Shown piece by piece: positions 24,905 through 35,335 of a stretch of DNA of 64,000 nucleotides. The stretch comes from Actinoallomurus iriomotensis. Its GTDB lineage: Bacteria > Actinomycetota > Actinomycetes > Streptosporangiales > Streptosporangiaceae. The stretch covers positions 558,001 to 622,000 of the forward strand of contig NZ_BSTJ01000002.1 in assembly GCF_030269445.1 (NCBI RefSeq). The letters are read 5' to 3'. Within the stretch, counting starts at the first letter, position 1. Every line of letters starts with the position of its first letter. The position numbers and the translations under genes were made by a program. The notes beneath the pieces were generated by a model. That model saw nothing but the letters and a program-made list of their open reading frames with translations, did not search any database and had not been told where the DNA came from.

Positions 24905-24928
24905 CATACCCGAGAGGCGAGAACCATT
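24905..24928 (-). promoter_or_regulatory. Sigma-B-type promoter-like site for 24571-24864
   Basis: Read on the minus strand, GAAT, a 14-base spacer and GGGTAT match GNNT-N14-16-GGGTAY. The site points at the small membrane-protein gene. Position is approximate to a few bases. Confidence 0.35.
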
Positions 24929-25018
24929 CATGAGAAGCGCCTCGCATCCATCATGACCAACGTTTGGTGGCCGAGAAAACACCCGGAGTGACATTCTGCT
25001 GCGACCTTCTTAACCGGT

Positions 25019-25043
25019 GATTGTTCTCCGCATGAGCGGGTAC
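25019..25043 (+). promoter_or_regulatory. Sigma-B-type promoter-like site for SRPBCC gene
   Basis: GATT at 25019-25022, 15 bases, then GGGTAC at 25038-25043, about 57 bases before the ATG at 25101. Confidence 0.4.
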
Positions 25044-25100
25044 CCCACGACCGGCGGCCCCCGGCGCCGAAGCCGGGGTCCTACGAGGAAGGACACTGAG

Positions 25101-26144
25101 ATGGCGACGCGATCGGCCTCCAAGAAAGACACGAAGAAACCCACTGAACACACCAATCTCACTCGTCTGAAGGAGCTGAAGGGCACCGTGGAGACTGCGA
25201 CGAAAACCGTGAAGGCGGCCACCAACGCGGTCAACCGTGGAAAGGCAGCCCCGAAAGCCGCGATAAGCGCGGCCAAATCACTGGGATCCGGCGGCTCGAC
25301 CGCGAAGCACGCCGTTTCCGGCGGCCTCGACACGCTGAAGAAGGCCGGCGAGAAGGTACTCGGCAAGAAGAGCGGTCAGACGAGCGAGAACCCCTCCAAG
25401 ATCACCAACATCCTCGAGGAGATCGACGTCGGGGCACCGCGCCGGCTCGTCTACGACCAGTGGACCCGATTCCAGGACTTCCCGGGGTTCACGAAGAAGG
25501 TCGAGGGCACCGAGCAGGTCTCGGACGAGAAGCTCCGGTGGAAGGCGAAGATCTTCTGGTCGTCCCGCTCATGGGAGTCCACCATCATCGAGCAGATCCC
25601 CGACGAACGGGTCGTCTGGCGCTCGACGGGCGCCAAGGGACACGTGGACGGCGCGGTGACCTTCCACGAGCTGACCCCGGACCTCACCCGCGTCCTGCTC
25701 GTCCTGGAGTACCACCCGAAGGGCCTGTTCGAGAGGACCGGCAACCTGTGGAGAGCGCAGGGCCGCCGGGTCCGGCTGGAACTCAAGCACTTCCAGCGGC
25801 ACGTGATGGCCCACGCGGTGCTGGCCAAGGAGGACGACACCGAGGGCTGGCGCGGCGAGATCCGCGACAGCGAGGTCGTCAAGAGCCACGAGACCGCCGT
25901 GGCCGAGGAGAAGAAGCAGCAGAACAACGACAAGTCCGGCGGCGCCGGCGACACCGGCAAGTCGAGCGGCTCCACCCGCTCCCGGAAGTCGTCGAGCACC
26001 GGCCGCTCGTCGAACACGAAGCGCTCCTCCAGCAGTTCGTCCTCCAGCAGCTCGTCCTCCGGCGGCTCATCGAGCAAGGGCTCGTCCTCCGGCACGAAGC
26101 GCTCCTCCAGCACCCGAAAGACCTCGGACAAACAGGAGAACTAA
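25101..26144 (+). CDS. SRPBCC (polyketide cyclase/dehydrase-like) protein with basic N-terminus and Ser-rich tail
   Basis: 347-aa protein. Residues 1-95 are Lys/Ala-rich and probably disordered. About 105-245 form an SRPBCC/START-like domain (EEIDVGAPRRLVYDQWTRFQ, DFPGFTKKVEG, WESTIIEQIPDERVVWRSTG). The last 80 residues are nearly all Ser/Gly/Lys/Arg, including a long serine homopolymer. START-like proteins of this type accompany gas vesicle clusters in actinomycetes, so a role in vesicle biogenesis or stress is plausible but unproved. ATG with GGAAGGA upstream. The repetitive tail is prone to slippage. Confidence 0.85.
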   Translation: MATRSASKKDTKKPTEHTNLTRLKELKGTVETATKTVKAATNAVNRGKAAPKAAISAAKSLGSGGSTAKHAVSGGLDTLKKAGEKVLGKKSGQTSENPSKITNILEEIDVGAPRRLVYDQWTRFQDFPGFTKKVEGTEQVSDEKLRWKAKIFWSSRSWESTIIEQIPDERVVWRSTGAKGHVDGAVTFHELTPDLTRVLLVLEYHPKGLFERTGNLWRAQGRRVRLELKHFQRHVMAHAVLAKEDDTEGWRGEIRDSEVVKSHETAVAEEKKQQNNDKSGGAGDTGKSSGSTRSRKSSSTGRSSNTKRSSSSSSSSSSSSGGSSSKGSSSGTKRSSSTRKTSDKQEN

Positions 26145-26584
26145 CCCACCGCCGGGTCGCAGACCCCTCCCGCCCAGGGGCGCCATCCCACTTCCATTGT
26201 CCAGCGCCGCGGTCTGAGCAGGGAAGGACGGCGGGGGGCTGTGGAAAAACCGGCGCGGGGACAGCCCGGTAAGCGGCCCGGCGCCGGTGGTACGCGACGG
26301 CCTTCGCGGAAAGACATGGGGCTTCCTGGCCGAACACCATCAGGCAGGCGCGCGGGAGTCCGGACGCGCCCCGGACAGGTCGTCGACGTTGATAACCGGC
26401 AGGACAGCGCCAGACCGACACTCCGCTCCGAGCGAGCCCATGCCGGCGCGTCGGCCTTCCGTGTCTGCGACCTGCCGATTATCGGCGTCGATGATCGGCC
26501 GGGGGCGCGCCCGATTGCTAGGCGACCCGCCGCCGCGGGATCGCCGGAGACGCCCACCCGAGCTCGGACGCCGAAGGGGTCGGC
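26145..26584. other. 440-base intergenic region with inverted repeat
   Basis: No convincing gene between the SRPBCC and LysR genes. It holds a separated imperfect inverted repeat: GTCGACGTTGATAACCGGCA (from 26382) is matched in reverse complement by CCTGCCGATTATCGGCGTCG (from 26471), with about 67 bases between. Frames on both strands translate this motif as D-[VI]-D-N-R-like residues, but without gene-like bias. Origin unknown; see findings. Confidence 0.4.
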
Positions 26585-27445
26585 TCAGCCGCGGCTCTTG
26601 GCGAAGGCGAGGAAGTCGCGGGCGACCGGAGGCAGGGGGCGGCGCATGTGGACCAGGCCGATCGTCGTGGTGATCGGGGGCATGAAGGAGCGGACCGCGA
26701 GGCCGTCGACGGCCTCCACCTGGTTTCGGTACCACATTAACGACCCGACCCCGGCGCGTACCCACGTGAGCCACGCCCCCCGCTCGTTCGACTCCACCGC
26801 CGGGATCGGGGTGACGCCGATGCGGGCCAGCACGCCGTCCAGCTCGGTTCGCCGGGCGCTGCCCCGGGCCGGCATGACCAGGCGCAGGCCGTCCAGTGCC
26901 GACTGCGGAACCGGCTCGCGCAGGTTCAGGCCGGGCGGGGAGATCAGGACGATCTCCCGCTGTTCGAGCGGATGCGCCGCTAGGTCGCCGGGCACCGGCA
27001 GGTCGGTCAGGGCGAGGTCGGCGCGCCCTTCGCGTACGGCGGCGCCCACCGACTCACGGCCGTCACACCGGACCACTCGGATGCGAGCGGCGGGCTGTTC
27101 GCGGGCGAACCCCGGCAGCAGCCGTGCGGTGAGCTCGGGCTCCAGGGAGGACGTCGAGGCGACCCGCAGTTCGCCAGGCCGCCCGCCGGCGGGCGCGGCG
27201 GAGAACGCCTCGATGGCGTCGACCGCCCTCAGGGCATCGCGCGCGTACCGGACGATCTGCTCCCCGGAGTCGGTGAGCGCGACACCGCGACCGGCTCGGG
27301 CGAACAGCTCGACGCCCAGCTCGCGTTCGAGCTCCCTGATCGCCCGCGACAACGCCGGCTGTGCGACGAACAGGGCCTGAGCCGCCGCGGTCATCGTGCC
27401 GTGGTCGGCGGTCGCCACGACATAGCGCAGCTGCCGCAGATTCAT
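26585..27445 (-). CDS. LysR family transcriptional regulator
   Basis: 286-aa regulator. The N-terminal helix-turn-helix (MNLRQLRYVVATADHGTMTA, then AAQALFVAQPALSRAIRELE) is textbook LysR. The C-terminal two-lobed effector domain starts about residue 90 (GELRVASTSSLEPELTARLL). I chose the ATG at 27445; upstream codons in the same frame are not conserved-looking. It lies 109 bases downstream of the Lrp-type gene on the same strand rather than divergent to a target, so its regulon is not evident. Confidence 0.93.
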   Translation of the reverse strand: MNLRQLRYVVATADHGTMTAAAQALFVAQPALSRAIRELERELGVELFARAGRGVALTDSGEQIVRYARDALRAVDAIEAFSAAPAGGRPGELRVASTSSLEPELTARLLPGFAREQPAARIRVVRCDGRESVGAAVREGRADLALTDLPVPGDLAAHPLEQREIVLISPPGLNLREPVPQSALDGLRLVMPARGSARRTELDGVLARIGVTPIPAVESNERGAWLTWVRAGVGSLMWYRNQVEAVDGLAVRSFMPPITTTIGLVHMRRPLPPVARDFLAFAKSRG

Positions 27446-27554
27446 GGCACGACGGTAGGGCAAGGCGCCGTGCCCAGTCCTGGACATAGCCGGAATGGGC
27501 CCGGACATTCACGGGGCGCGGTGACACGCCCCGGAATCGACGGAAAAGGTGTGA

Positions 27555-28445
27555 TCAGTCGAGGTCGGCGCCGTACGTCTGTTTCACCACGTCGAGGTGA
27601 TGCCACGACTCCCCGACCCAGACGCCCGGCACGGCGCGAACCGCTTCGAGCGTGCTCAGCAGCACGTCGCGGGAGGTGGCGTCGATCCCACACACGAGGT
27701 CGTACCGGCCGAAGCCGGTGACCACATAGTTGATCCCGGAGAGCCGGGCGATGCGGCCGGCCGCCGTGTCGACATCCGACGAGACGCGGACGCCCACCCC
27801 GGCGAGTTCGCCGGAGCCGAGGGCGCGCGAGTCGACGATCCCGCTCACGTGGATCACTCCGGTGCGCATGAGCCGTACGGCACGCGCGCGGGTCGCCGCC
27901 TGGGACAGGCCGACCACTTCGGCCAGCCGGGTGTACGGGGTGCGGCCGTCGCGCGTCAGCTCCCGCAGCAGCCGCCAGTCGATCTCGTCGAGCGACACGT
28001 CGGGCAGTTCGGTGACGACGGAGTGCGCGTCCTTCACCACGGAGATGACGCGGAAGACCTCGACTCCGCGCACGCCGGGCAGCGAGCGCACACCGTCGAC
28101 CTCCTGGGCGAGCTTGGCGTCGTCACGGACGCGCACCTCGGCGACGACGGCGTGCGCCCCCGTGGCCAGGGCGGCGAACCAGGCCGCCGACTTTCTGGCC
28201 ACGGCGTCGACCACATGACGCGCCGGACCGTCGACGTCGATGAAGATATGCCCGATGGCGCCGGTTCCGATCACGGATGCGTGCACGATGCCGACCACGC
28301 GCACGATCCCTGAATCCAGAAGATGCTGCACGCGCGTGCGCACGGCCGTACGCGACAGGCCCACACGGTCGGCCAGCGCCTGGAAGGTCGCCCTTCCATC
28401 CCGCTGCAGCTCGCGTACGAGCACAGCGTCGACCGCATCCAGCAC
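27555..28445 (-). CDS. Lrp/AsnC family regulator with two fused Lrp units
   Basis: 296-aa protein made of two tandem AsnC-type units. Unit one has a helix-turn-helix (VDAVLVRELQRDGRATFQAL, then ADRVGLSRTAVRTRVQHLLD) and a RAM-like domain. Unit two repeats this from about residue 150 (LDEIDWRLLRELTRDGRTPY, then EVVGLSQAATRARAV). Classical Lrp is about 150 aa, so this is a duplication-fusion known in actinomycetes. GTG start with GAGGA upstream. Ligand is probably an amino acid; targets are unknown. Confidence 0.92.
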   Translation of the reverse strand: MLDAVDAVLVRELQRDGRATFQALADRVGLSRTAVRTRVQHLLDSGIVRVVGIVHASVIGTGAIGHIFIDVDGPARHVVDAVARKSAAWFAALATGAHAVVAEVRVRDDAKLAQEVDGVRSLPGVRGVEVFRVISVVKDAHSVVTELPDVSLDEIDWRLLRELTRDGRTPYTRLAEVVGLSQAATRARAVRLMRTGVIHVSGIVDSRALGSGELAGVGVRVSSDVDTAAGRIARLSGINYVVTGFGRYDLVCGIDATSRDVLLSTLEAVRAVPGVWVGESWHHLDVVKQTYGADLD

Positions 28446-28643
28446 GGGGGTCCTCCTCAGAGCCTGTATGTTCCTGCATTGGCTTGCATGATCATTTCAT
28501 TACTGACGTCTTCGTCGCGAAAACGGAGCGTTGTTCGTGTTCGTCCGCCAAAGGACCACCGATCTGTCGGTGAGGCGCGGCGTCGGTGCCGAAAGCGGCG
28601 CGTTTCGTCGGCCGCCGGCGTGGCAACGTCCGGGCATCATCGG

Positions 28644-31622
28644 CTAAAGCTCGCGTCCCAATTCGACGAGGATTCCGCGAGCCTCGTCCCGCGCGGCCGC
28701 GGCCGCCTCCTCGTTCCCCTTCGCCACGTGCGTCTCGGCCAGGCAGCGCAGGGTCTCGGCCACGTCGAGCGACTCCTGGAGGTCGCGGAAGATCCGCAGA
28801 GACTCCCCCAGCTGTGCGGCCGCGGCGTCCGGGTCGCCGTCGGCGAGGAGCATCTCTCCGGTGAGCCGCAGCACGTGTCCCTCACACGTGCGCCAGCCGA
28901 CATCGCGAAAGGTCGTCATGACCCGGTCCAGGACCGGCCTCGCGTCGTCGTGGCGCTTCTGCCGGACGAGACACTCCCCCATCCGCATCTGCACCACCGC
29001 CTCACTCAGCCGGTCACCGATCGCGCGGAACGTCGGCAGCGCCTCCTCCAGCAGCCGCAGCGCCTCGGCGTACCGGCCGAGTTCGAGCTCGACGCCCGCG
29101 ATGCGGCGCAGCGCGTGCGCCTCGCCCATGCCGTTGCCCGCGCTCCGGTAGAGCCGCAACATCTCCTCGAACCGCGCCCGCGCCGGCTCGGCCCGGCCCT
29201 GGTCGAGGTCGCACAGGCCGAGTCCCTCCACGGCGTACGCCTCGGCGCGCCGGTCGCCCATCTCGCCGAACAGCCGCAGCGCGTCGGCCCACAGCGGCCG
29301 GGACCCCTCCGGGTCGCCGTTGATCCGGACCGTCCCGGCCACGCCGCACAGCGCGCCGGCCCGGCCGTAGCGCTCGCCGATCCGCTCGCAGAGCGTCGCC
29401 GCGCGCTCGAAGTGGCCTCGCGCCTCGCCGAACTCGCTCTGGACGTACAGCATCGCGCCGAGGTTGATCTCCGAGGCCGCCTCGCCGCGCAGGTCACCGG
29501 ACTCTCGCGCGGCGGCCAGCGCGTGGTCGCAGCAGCGGCGCCACTCGACCAGGTCGCCGCAGAACTCGAACAACGGGAGGCTGGCGCTGGCGAGCTCCCA
29601 GCACGGGCCGGGCATCCCGGCCGCGTGCGCCTGCTCCACCATCGCGGTGATCGCGGACCGTTCGCTCTCGAACCACGCGAGCGGGTCGCGCAGCAGGACG
29701 TCGGTGCTCTCCGGGTCGAGCGGCATGCGCGGCGCGTCGCCGGACAGCGGCGCGTAGTAGCAGTTGGGCAGCCGGCGTTCGGCCTCGTCGACCAGCGCCA
29801 GCCACGCCCCGGCCACACGGGCCAGCGCGGCCCCGCGCTCGGACGGGGTCTCCTCGGCGACGGCGCGCTCGCGCGCGTACACCCGCAGCAGGTCGTGGAA
29901 GCGGTAGCGCGGCTGGTCGGTCGCGTCGCGGCCGGCCACCTCCAGCAGGCGGGCGTCCACCAGCTCCTCGACCAGGTCCTCGCCCTCCTGCATCGGCACG
30001 TCGACCAGCGCGGCGGCCGTCCAGGCCGCGAAGTCGGCCACCTCCAGCACACCGAGCAGCCGGAACGCCCGCTGGGCCGCCGCGGACAGGCCCCGGTGGC
30101 CCAGCGCGAGGCTGCCGCGCACCTCCAGGTCGGCGTGGACCAGCTCGTCGAGCCGCCGGTGCTCGTCGGCGAGCCGCCGCGCGAGGCGGTCGAGGGTCCA
30201 GTGCGGCTTGGCGGCCAGCCGCGCCGCCGCGATCCGCAGGGCCAGCGGCAGCCGGTCGCACAGCGCGGTCACGCGGTCGGCGGCCTCCGGCTCCGCGGCG
30301 ACGCGCTCGGGGCCGGCCACTCGGGTGAGCAGTTCGGCCGCCTGGACCGGGTCGAAGGCGTCCAGTTCGATGCGCGTGGCGCCGGCCAGCCCGGTCAGGC
30401 GCCGCCGCGAGGTGACCAGGACCGCGCACAGCGGGCTGCCCGGCAGCAGCGGGCGCACCTGTCGTTCGTCGGCGGCGTTGTCCAGGACGATGAGGGCACG
30501 CCGCCCGTCGAGGCGGGCCCGGTACAGGTCCGCGCGCTCGTCCGGGTCGGCGGGGATGGCCGCGCCGTCGACGCCGAGCGCCCGCAGCAGGCGGCCGAGG
30601 ACGTCGCCGGGGTCGGCCGGCGTGGCCTCGCTGCCGTGCAGCCCGACGTAGAGGCGCCCGTCGGGGAACTCCTGGCGCAGCCGGTGCGCGACGTGCACGG
30701 CGAGCGTGGTCTTGCCGACGCCGCCGCGCCCGCTGATCGCGATGATCGGCACGGCGGCGTACGGCTCGGGGCGCCAGGTCAGCGCGGCGGCGATCTCGGC
30801 GACCTGCTTCGCGCGGCCGGTGAAGTCGGCGATGTCGGGCGGCAGCGGCGAAGGCCCGGCGGACGGCGCCGGCTCGCCCACCGGCCCGGCCGGGCCGGTG
30901 TCGTCGGCGAGGATCGCCTGCTGGATGCGGCGCAGGTCGGGTCCCGGCTCCAGGCCGAGCTCGGCGACCAGTGTCTCGCGTGCCTCCTGGTAGGCGTCGA
31001 GCGCCTCCGAACGGCGTCCCGCGCGGTGGAGGGCGCGCATCAGCTGGCCGCGGAAACGCTCGCGCAGCGGGTGGGCCGCGACGAGGGAGACGACCTCCGG
31101 GATGAGATCACCGGCCCGGCCGACGGCCAGGTCGGCGTCGATGCGCTCCTCGATCGCGGTCAGCCGCCGCTCCTCCAGGCGCTCCGCCTCGGCCGCGAGA
31201 CTCGGCAGGCCACCGAGGGCGGGCCCGCGCCACAGCGCGAGGGCGGCCCGCAGCTCCTCCGCGGCGCGCGCCGGATCCATGCCCCGCGCGGCGCCGATGC
31301 GGCGCTCGAACTCCAGGAGGTCGACCTGGTCCGTGCGCAGGACGTAACCCGGCGGAACGGTCACGATGACGTCGCGGACCGGCTCGCCGTCGGGGTCGGC
31401 GAGCCGCCACGCCCGCCGGAGCGCGGAGACGCACGCCTGGATCTGCGCCGTCGCGGTCGTGGGCGCGCGCTCCCCCCAGACGGCCTCGATCAGGCGGTCC
31501 ACGCTGCGCACGCGTCCAGGGTCCAGCGCGAGCGCGGCCAGCACGGCACGCGCGCGGGGACCGAGCGGAGCGGAGACGGCGCCGTCCCACAGCTCCACCG
31601 GACCCAAGAGCCTGACCTGCAT
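28644..31622 (-). CDS. AfsR/SARP family regulator: winged helix, BTAD, NB-ARC ATPase, TPR
   Basis: 992-aa multidomain activator. Residues 1-95 are an OmpR-type winged helix (MQVRLLGPVELWDGAVSAPL), about 98-245 the bacterial activation domain, about 290-560 an NB-ARC ATPase with P-loop ISGRGGVGKTTLAVHVA and the hydrophobic strand RRALIVLDNAADE, and the last 350 residues are TPR repeats. Such STAND-type SARPs activate secondary metabolism or morphogenesis genes. No biosynthetic cluster lies in the window. ATG start; divergent to the deacetylase gene. Confidence 0.95.
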   Translation of the reverse strand: MQVRLLGPVELWDGAVSAPLGPRARAVLAALALDPGRVRSVDRLIEAVWGERAPTTATAQIQACVSALRRAWRLADPDGEPVRDVIVTVPPGYVLRTDQVDLLEFERRIGAARGMDPARAAEELRAALALWRGPALGGLPSLAAEAERLEERRLTAIEERIDADLAVGRAGDLIPEVVSLVAAHPLRERFRGQLMRALHRAGRRSEALDAYQEARETLVAELGLEPGPDLRRIQQAILADDTGPAGPVGEPAPSAGPSPLPPDIADFTGRAKQVAEIAAALTWRPEPYAAVPIIAISGRGGVGKTTLAVHVAHRLRQEFPDGRLYVGLHGSEATPADPGDVLGRLLRALGVDGAAIPADPDERADLYRARLDGRRALIVLDNAADERQVRPLLPGSPLCAVLVTSRRRLTGLAGATRIELDAFDPVQAAELLTRVAGPERVAAEPEAADRVTALCDRLPLALRIAAARLAAKPHWTLDRLARRLADEHRRLDELVHADLEVRGSLALGHRGLSAAAQRAFRLLGVLEVADFAAWTAAALVDVPMQEGEDLVEELVDARLLEVAGRDATDQPRYRFHDLLRVYARERAVAEETPSERGAALARVAGAWLALVDEAERRLPNCYYAPLSGDAPRMPLDPESTDVLLRDPLAWFESERSAITAMVEQAHAAGMPGPCWELASASLPLFEFCGDLVEWRRCCDHALAAARESGDLRGEAASEINLGAMLYVQSEFGEARGHFERAATLCERIGERYGRAGALCGVAGTVRINGDPEGSRPLWADALRLFGEMGDRRAEAYAVEGLGLCDLDQGRAEPARARFEEMLRLYRSAGNGMGEAHALRRIAGVELELGRYAEALRLLEEALPTFRAIGDRLSEAVVQMRMGECLVRQKRHDDARPVLDRVMTTFRDVGWRTCEGHVLRLTGEMLLADGDPDAAAAQLGESLRIFRDLQESLDVAETLRCLAETHVAKGNEEAAAAARDEARGILVELGREL

Positions 31623-31858
31623 GCATGCCTCTCAGCGAGGGGTTCCGACCGACACGCACGGCACCGGAGGATGCGCCGTGCGAGGGCGCCGGCAAGCTCC
31701 ATAGCTCAGCTCAGAACGTAAGTGTCGCATGAATAAATCACTCATGGTCAACATGGATGGCAGGAAAGATTCCATATCGCCGTTTCGGCGGCCCGCCACG
31801 ACACCGACTCGGCACCCGGGAAAGGGACTTTCGGCGGTGCGCGGGGCACACTGTCCGG
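31623..31858. other. Divergent promoter region between SARP and deacetylase genes
   Basis: 236 bases. AT-richer segment at 31700-31790. I see no clear direct heptamer repeats of SARP-binding type. The deacetylase frame stays open through here but lacks a plausible upstream start. Confidence 0.35.
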
Positions 31859-32686
31859 ATGCGATTGCGACACCTGATCGCGGTGCTCCTGCTCTCCGCC
31901 TCGGCCTGCTCGGCGGGGCACGAGCACACGGTCGCCCGCCCGCCCCGCGGCCGGGCCCCGGCCCCGCGGCGCACCGGCCCGGCGGTAGCGGCCACGCCCG
32001 CGCCGCCGAGCCCCCGGCACATGGTCTTCCACGGGGCGCGCGACTCCGGCATGGTGGCGCTCACGTTCGACGCCGACATGACGCCCGGCATGTGGCGATC
32101 GCTCGACGCGGGACGGATCAAGTCCTCCTATGACCGCCGCATCATCGGCACGCTCGACGCCACGCACACCCCGGCGACCATATTCGCCACCGGCATGTGG
32201 ATCCGGCGTTATCCGGCGGTGACGAAAACGCTCGCGGCCGACCCGCTGCTGGAGTTCGCCAACCATTCCTACGAGCACAGCGCCTTCACGGCCCCGTGTT
32301 ACGGCCTGCCGGTCCTGCCCGCCCACGACCGTACGGAGGACGTGCGGCACGCCGCGCGGATCCTGCGCGACCACGTTCCGGCGCCCACGCCCTACTTCCG
32401 CTTCCCCGGCGGATGCCACGACCAGGGGGCGGTACGGGCGGTGCTCGCCGCCGGGGTGACACCGGTGCAGTGGGACGTCATCAGCGGCGACGCGTTCGGC
32501 CACGACCCCCACGCGATCACGCGTACGGTCCTGAAGGAGGCGAAGGGCGGCTCGATCGTGGTCATGCACCTCAACGGTGCGCCCACCGCACCGGAGACCC
32601 ACGCGGCGCTGCCCGGGATCATCACCGGCCTGCGGGCGCGCGGGCTGCGCCTGGTCAAGGTGTCGGAGCTGCTCAAGGCCCATTGA
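31859..32686 (+). CDS. Polysaccharide deacetylase (NodB family), exported
   Basis: 275-aa carbohydrate esterase family 4 protein. The N-terminus is a signal (MRLRHLIAVLLLSASACSAG) with an atypical lipobox-like Cys, then a Pro/Arg-rich linker. NodB motifs: ALTFDADMTPG (motif 1; the metal/catalytic Asp pair is kept), NHSYEHSAF (motif 2 His pair) and YFRFPGGCHD (motif 3), plus a C-terminal IVVMHLNG (motif 5 His). It should de-N-acetylate a cell wall glycan or xylan. I chose the ATG at 31859 because the frame upstream overlaps the promoter region. Confidence 0.88.
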   Translation: MRLRHLIAVLLLSASACSAGHEHTVARPPRGRAPAPRRTGPAVAATPAPPSPRHMVFHGARDSGMVALTFDADMTPGMWRSLDAGRIKSSYDRRIIGTLDATHTPATIFATGMWIRRYPAVTKTLAADPLLEFANHSYEHSAFTAPCYGLPVLPAHDRTEDVRHAARILRDHVPAPTPYFRFPGGCHDQGAVRAVLAAGVTPVQWDVISGDAFGHDPHAITRTVLKEAKGGSIVVMHLNGAPTAPETHAALPGIITGLRARGLRLVKVSELLKAH

Positions 32687-32749
32687 ACCGGGCACCGGCG
32701 GGTATCCATCACAATGGAGGGTGGCCTTTCCGGCCATTCGCCCAGATGA

Positions 32750-34204
<1,455 letters not shown>

Positions 34205-34273
34205 CGGGCCACCGCCCGGAGCATGTCCGGGATGGGTGGATCATAGAAGGGACGTCGAGGCGAGGACGGTGAC

Positions 34274-35317
34274 ATGCCCCGTATCCAGGGGTTCGAGGCT
34301 TACCGCATGGCGATGCCGCGCGGCCGGCGCCCGGAGAGCATTCTCGTCCGGGTGACGGACGACGACGGCCTCGCGGGCTGGGGCGAGGTGGCCGCCTCCG
34401 ACGTCTGCTGGGCCGACATCGAGGAGCGCGTCGGCCCCGCCCTGCTCGGCCTCGACTGGGAGCTGCCCGAGGAGGTCGGCGGCGTCGGCGGGCTCGGCGG
34501 GAGCGCGGCGGCCTCGGCGACCGACATCGCCTGCTGGGACCTGTGGTGCCGCCGCCAGGGCAGCCCGCTGTCCTATTCCCTCGGCGGCACCCGCACCTCG
34601 GTGATGGCGGGCGCCCGGCTCGGCGCCGAGCCCACGCTCGACGTGCTGCTCACCCGCGTCAACCGCCTCGTCGGCGCCGGCTACACACGGGTCACCCTCG
34701 CGGTGCGCCCCGGCTGGGACGTCGAGCCCGTCCGCACCGTACGCCGGGCGTTCCCCGCGCTCGCCCTCCAGGCCGACGCCGGAGAGGCGTACACCGAGGC
34801 GAAGGCCCACCTCGACGCGCTGGACGCCCTGGACGCGTACGGCCTCGTGGCGATCGAGCGGCCGTTCGCCGGCGACGACCTGCCCGCGTACGCACGGCTG
34901 CAGCGGCGGATCGCCACGGCGGTGTGCCTCGATCCGGCCGACCTGGACACCGTCGACAGCGCCCTCGCCATGGGCGCCGGCCGCATGCTGGGCCTGCGCA
35001 TCGCCCGGCTGGGCGGCCTGACCGCGGCCCGCGGCGCCCACGACCGCGCCCTCGCGGCCGGCTGGGAGGCGTGGTGCGGCGGCGCGGACGGGTTCGGCGT
35101 CGGCCAGGCGGCGGCGGTCGCGGTGGCCAGCCTGCCGGGGTGCGACCTGCCGAGCGACGTGACCGAGACCCCGACCGCCACGGCGGTGGTGTCCCCGCCG
35201 GTGAGCGTGAACGGCGGCGTCGTCGCCGTCCCCCTCACCCAGCCGGGCCTCGGCCACGACATCGACGAGGCGATGGTCGCCCGCCTCGCACGCCAGAGCC
35301 TGCGCATCCCGGCGTGA
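34274..35317 (+). CDS. Enolase-superfamily (MR/MLE, NSAR/OSBS-like) protein lacking catalytic lysines
   Basis: 347-aa protein with an N-terminal capping domain and a TIM barrel of the muconate-lactonizing/o-succinylbenzoate synthase type. The three metal ligands are kept: Asp168 (LQADAGEAYT), Glu195 (VAIERPF) and Asp220 (AVCLDPAD). The catalytic Lys of the family KxK motif is replaced (TLAVRPGWD, Ala143) and the opposite Lys is Arg242 (LGLRIARLGG, where relatives read NIKPGRVGG). It may bind metal and ligand without the usual chemistry, or use another mechanism. ATG 34274, 69 bases after guaB1. Confidence 0.85.
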   Translation: MPRIQGFEAYRMAMPRGRRPESILVRVTDDDGLAGWGEVAASDVCWADIEERVGPALLGLDWELPEEVGGVGGLGGSAAASATDIACWDLWCRRQGSPLSYSLGGTRTSVMAGARLGAEPTLDVLLTRVNRLVGAGYTRVTLAVRPGWDVEPVRTVRRAFPALALQADAGEAYTEAKAHLDALDALDAYGLVAIERPFAGDDLPAYARLQRRIATAVCLDPADLDTVDSALAMGAGRMLGLRIARLGGLTAARGAHDRALAAGWEAWCGGADGFGVGQAAAVAVASLPGCDLPSDVTETPTATAVVSPPVSVNGGVVAVPLTQPGLGHDIDEAMVARLARQSLRIPA

Positions 35318-35335
35318 TCCCGCCCGGGCCGCGCC

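Noticed and set aside
28323-31721. 1132-codon open frame on the plus strand
   Set aside because: It is the antisense shadow of the AfsR-type gene; its translation is Arg/Gln/Val-rich with no domain, and such shadows are usual in GC-rich DNA.
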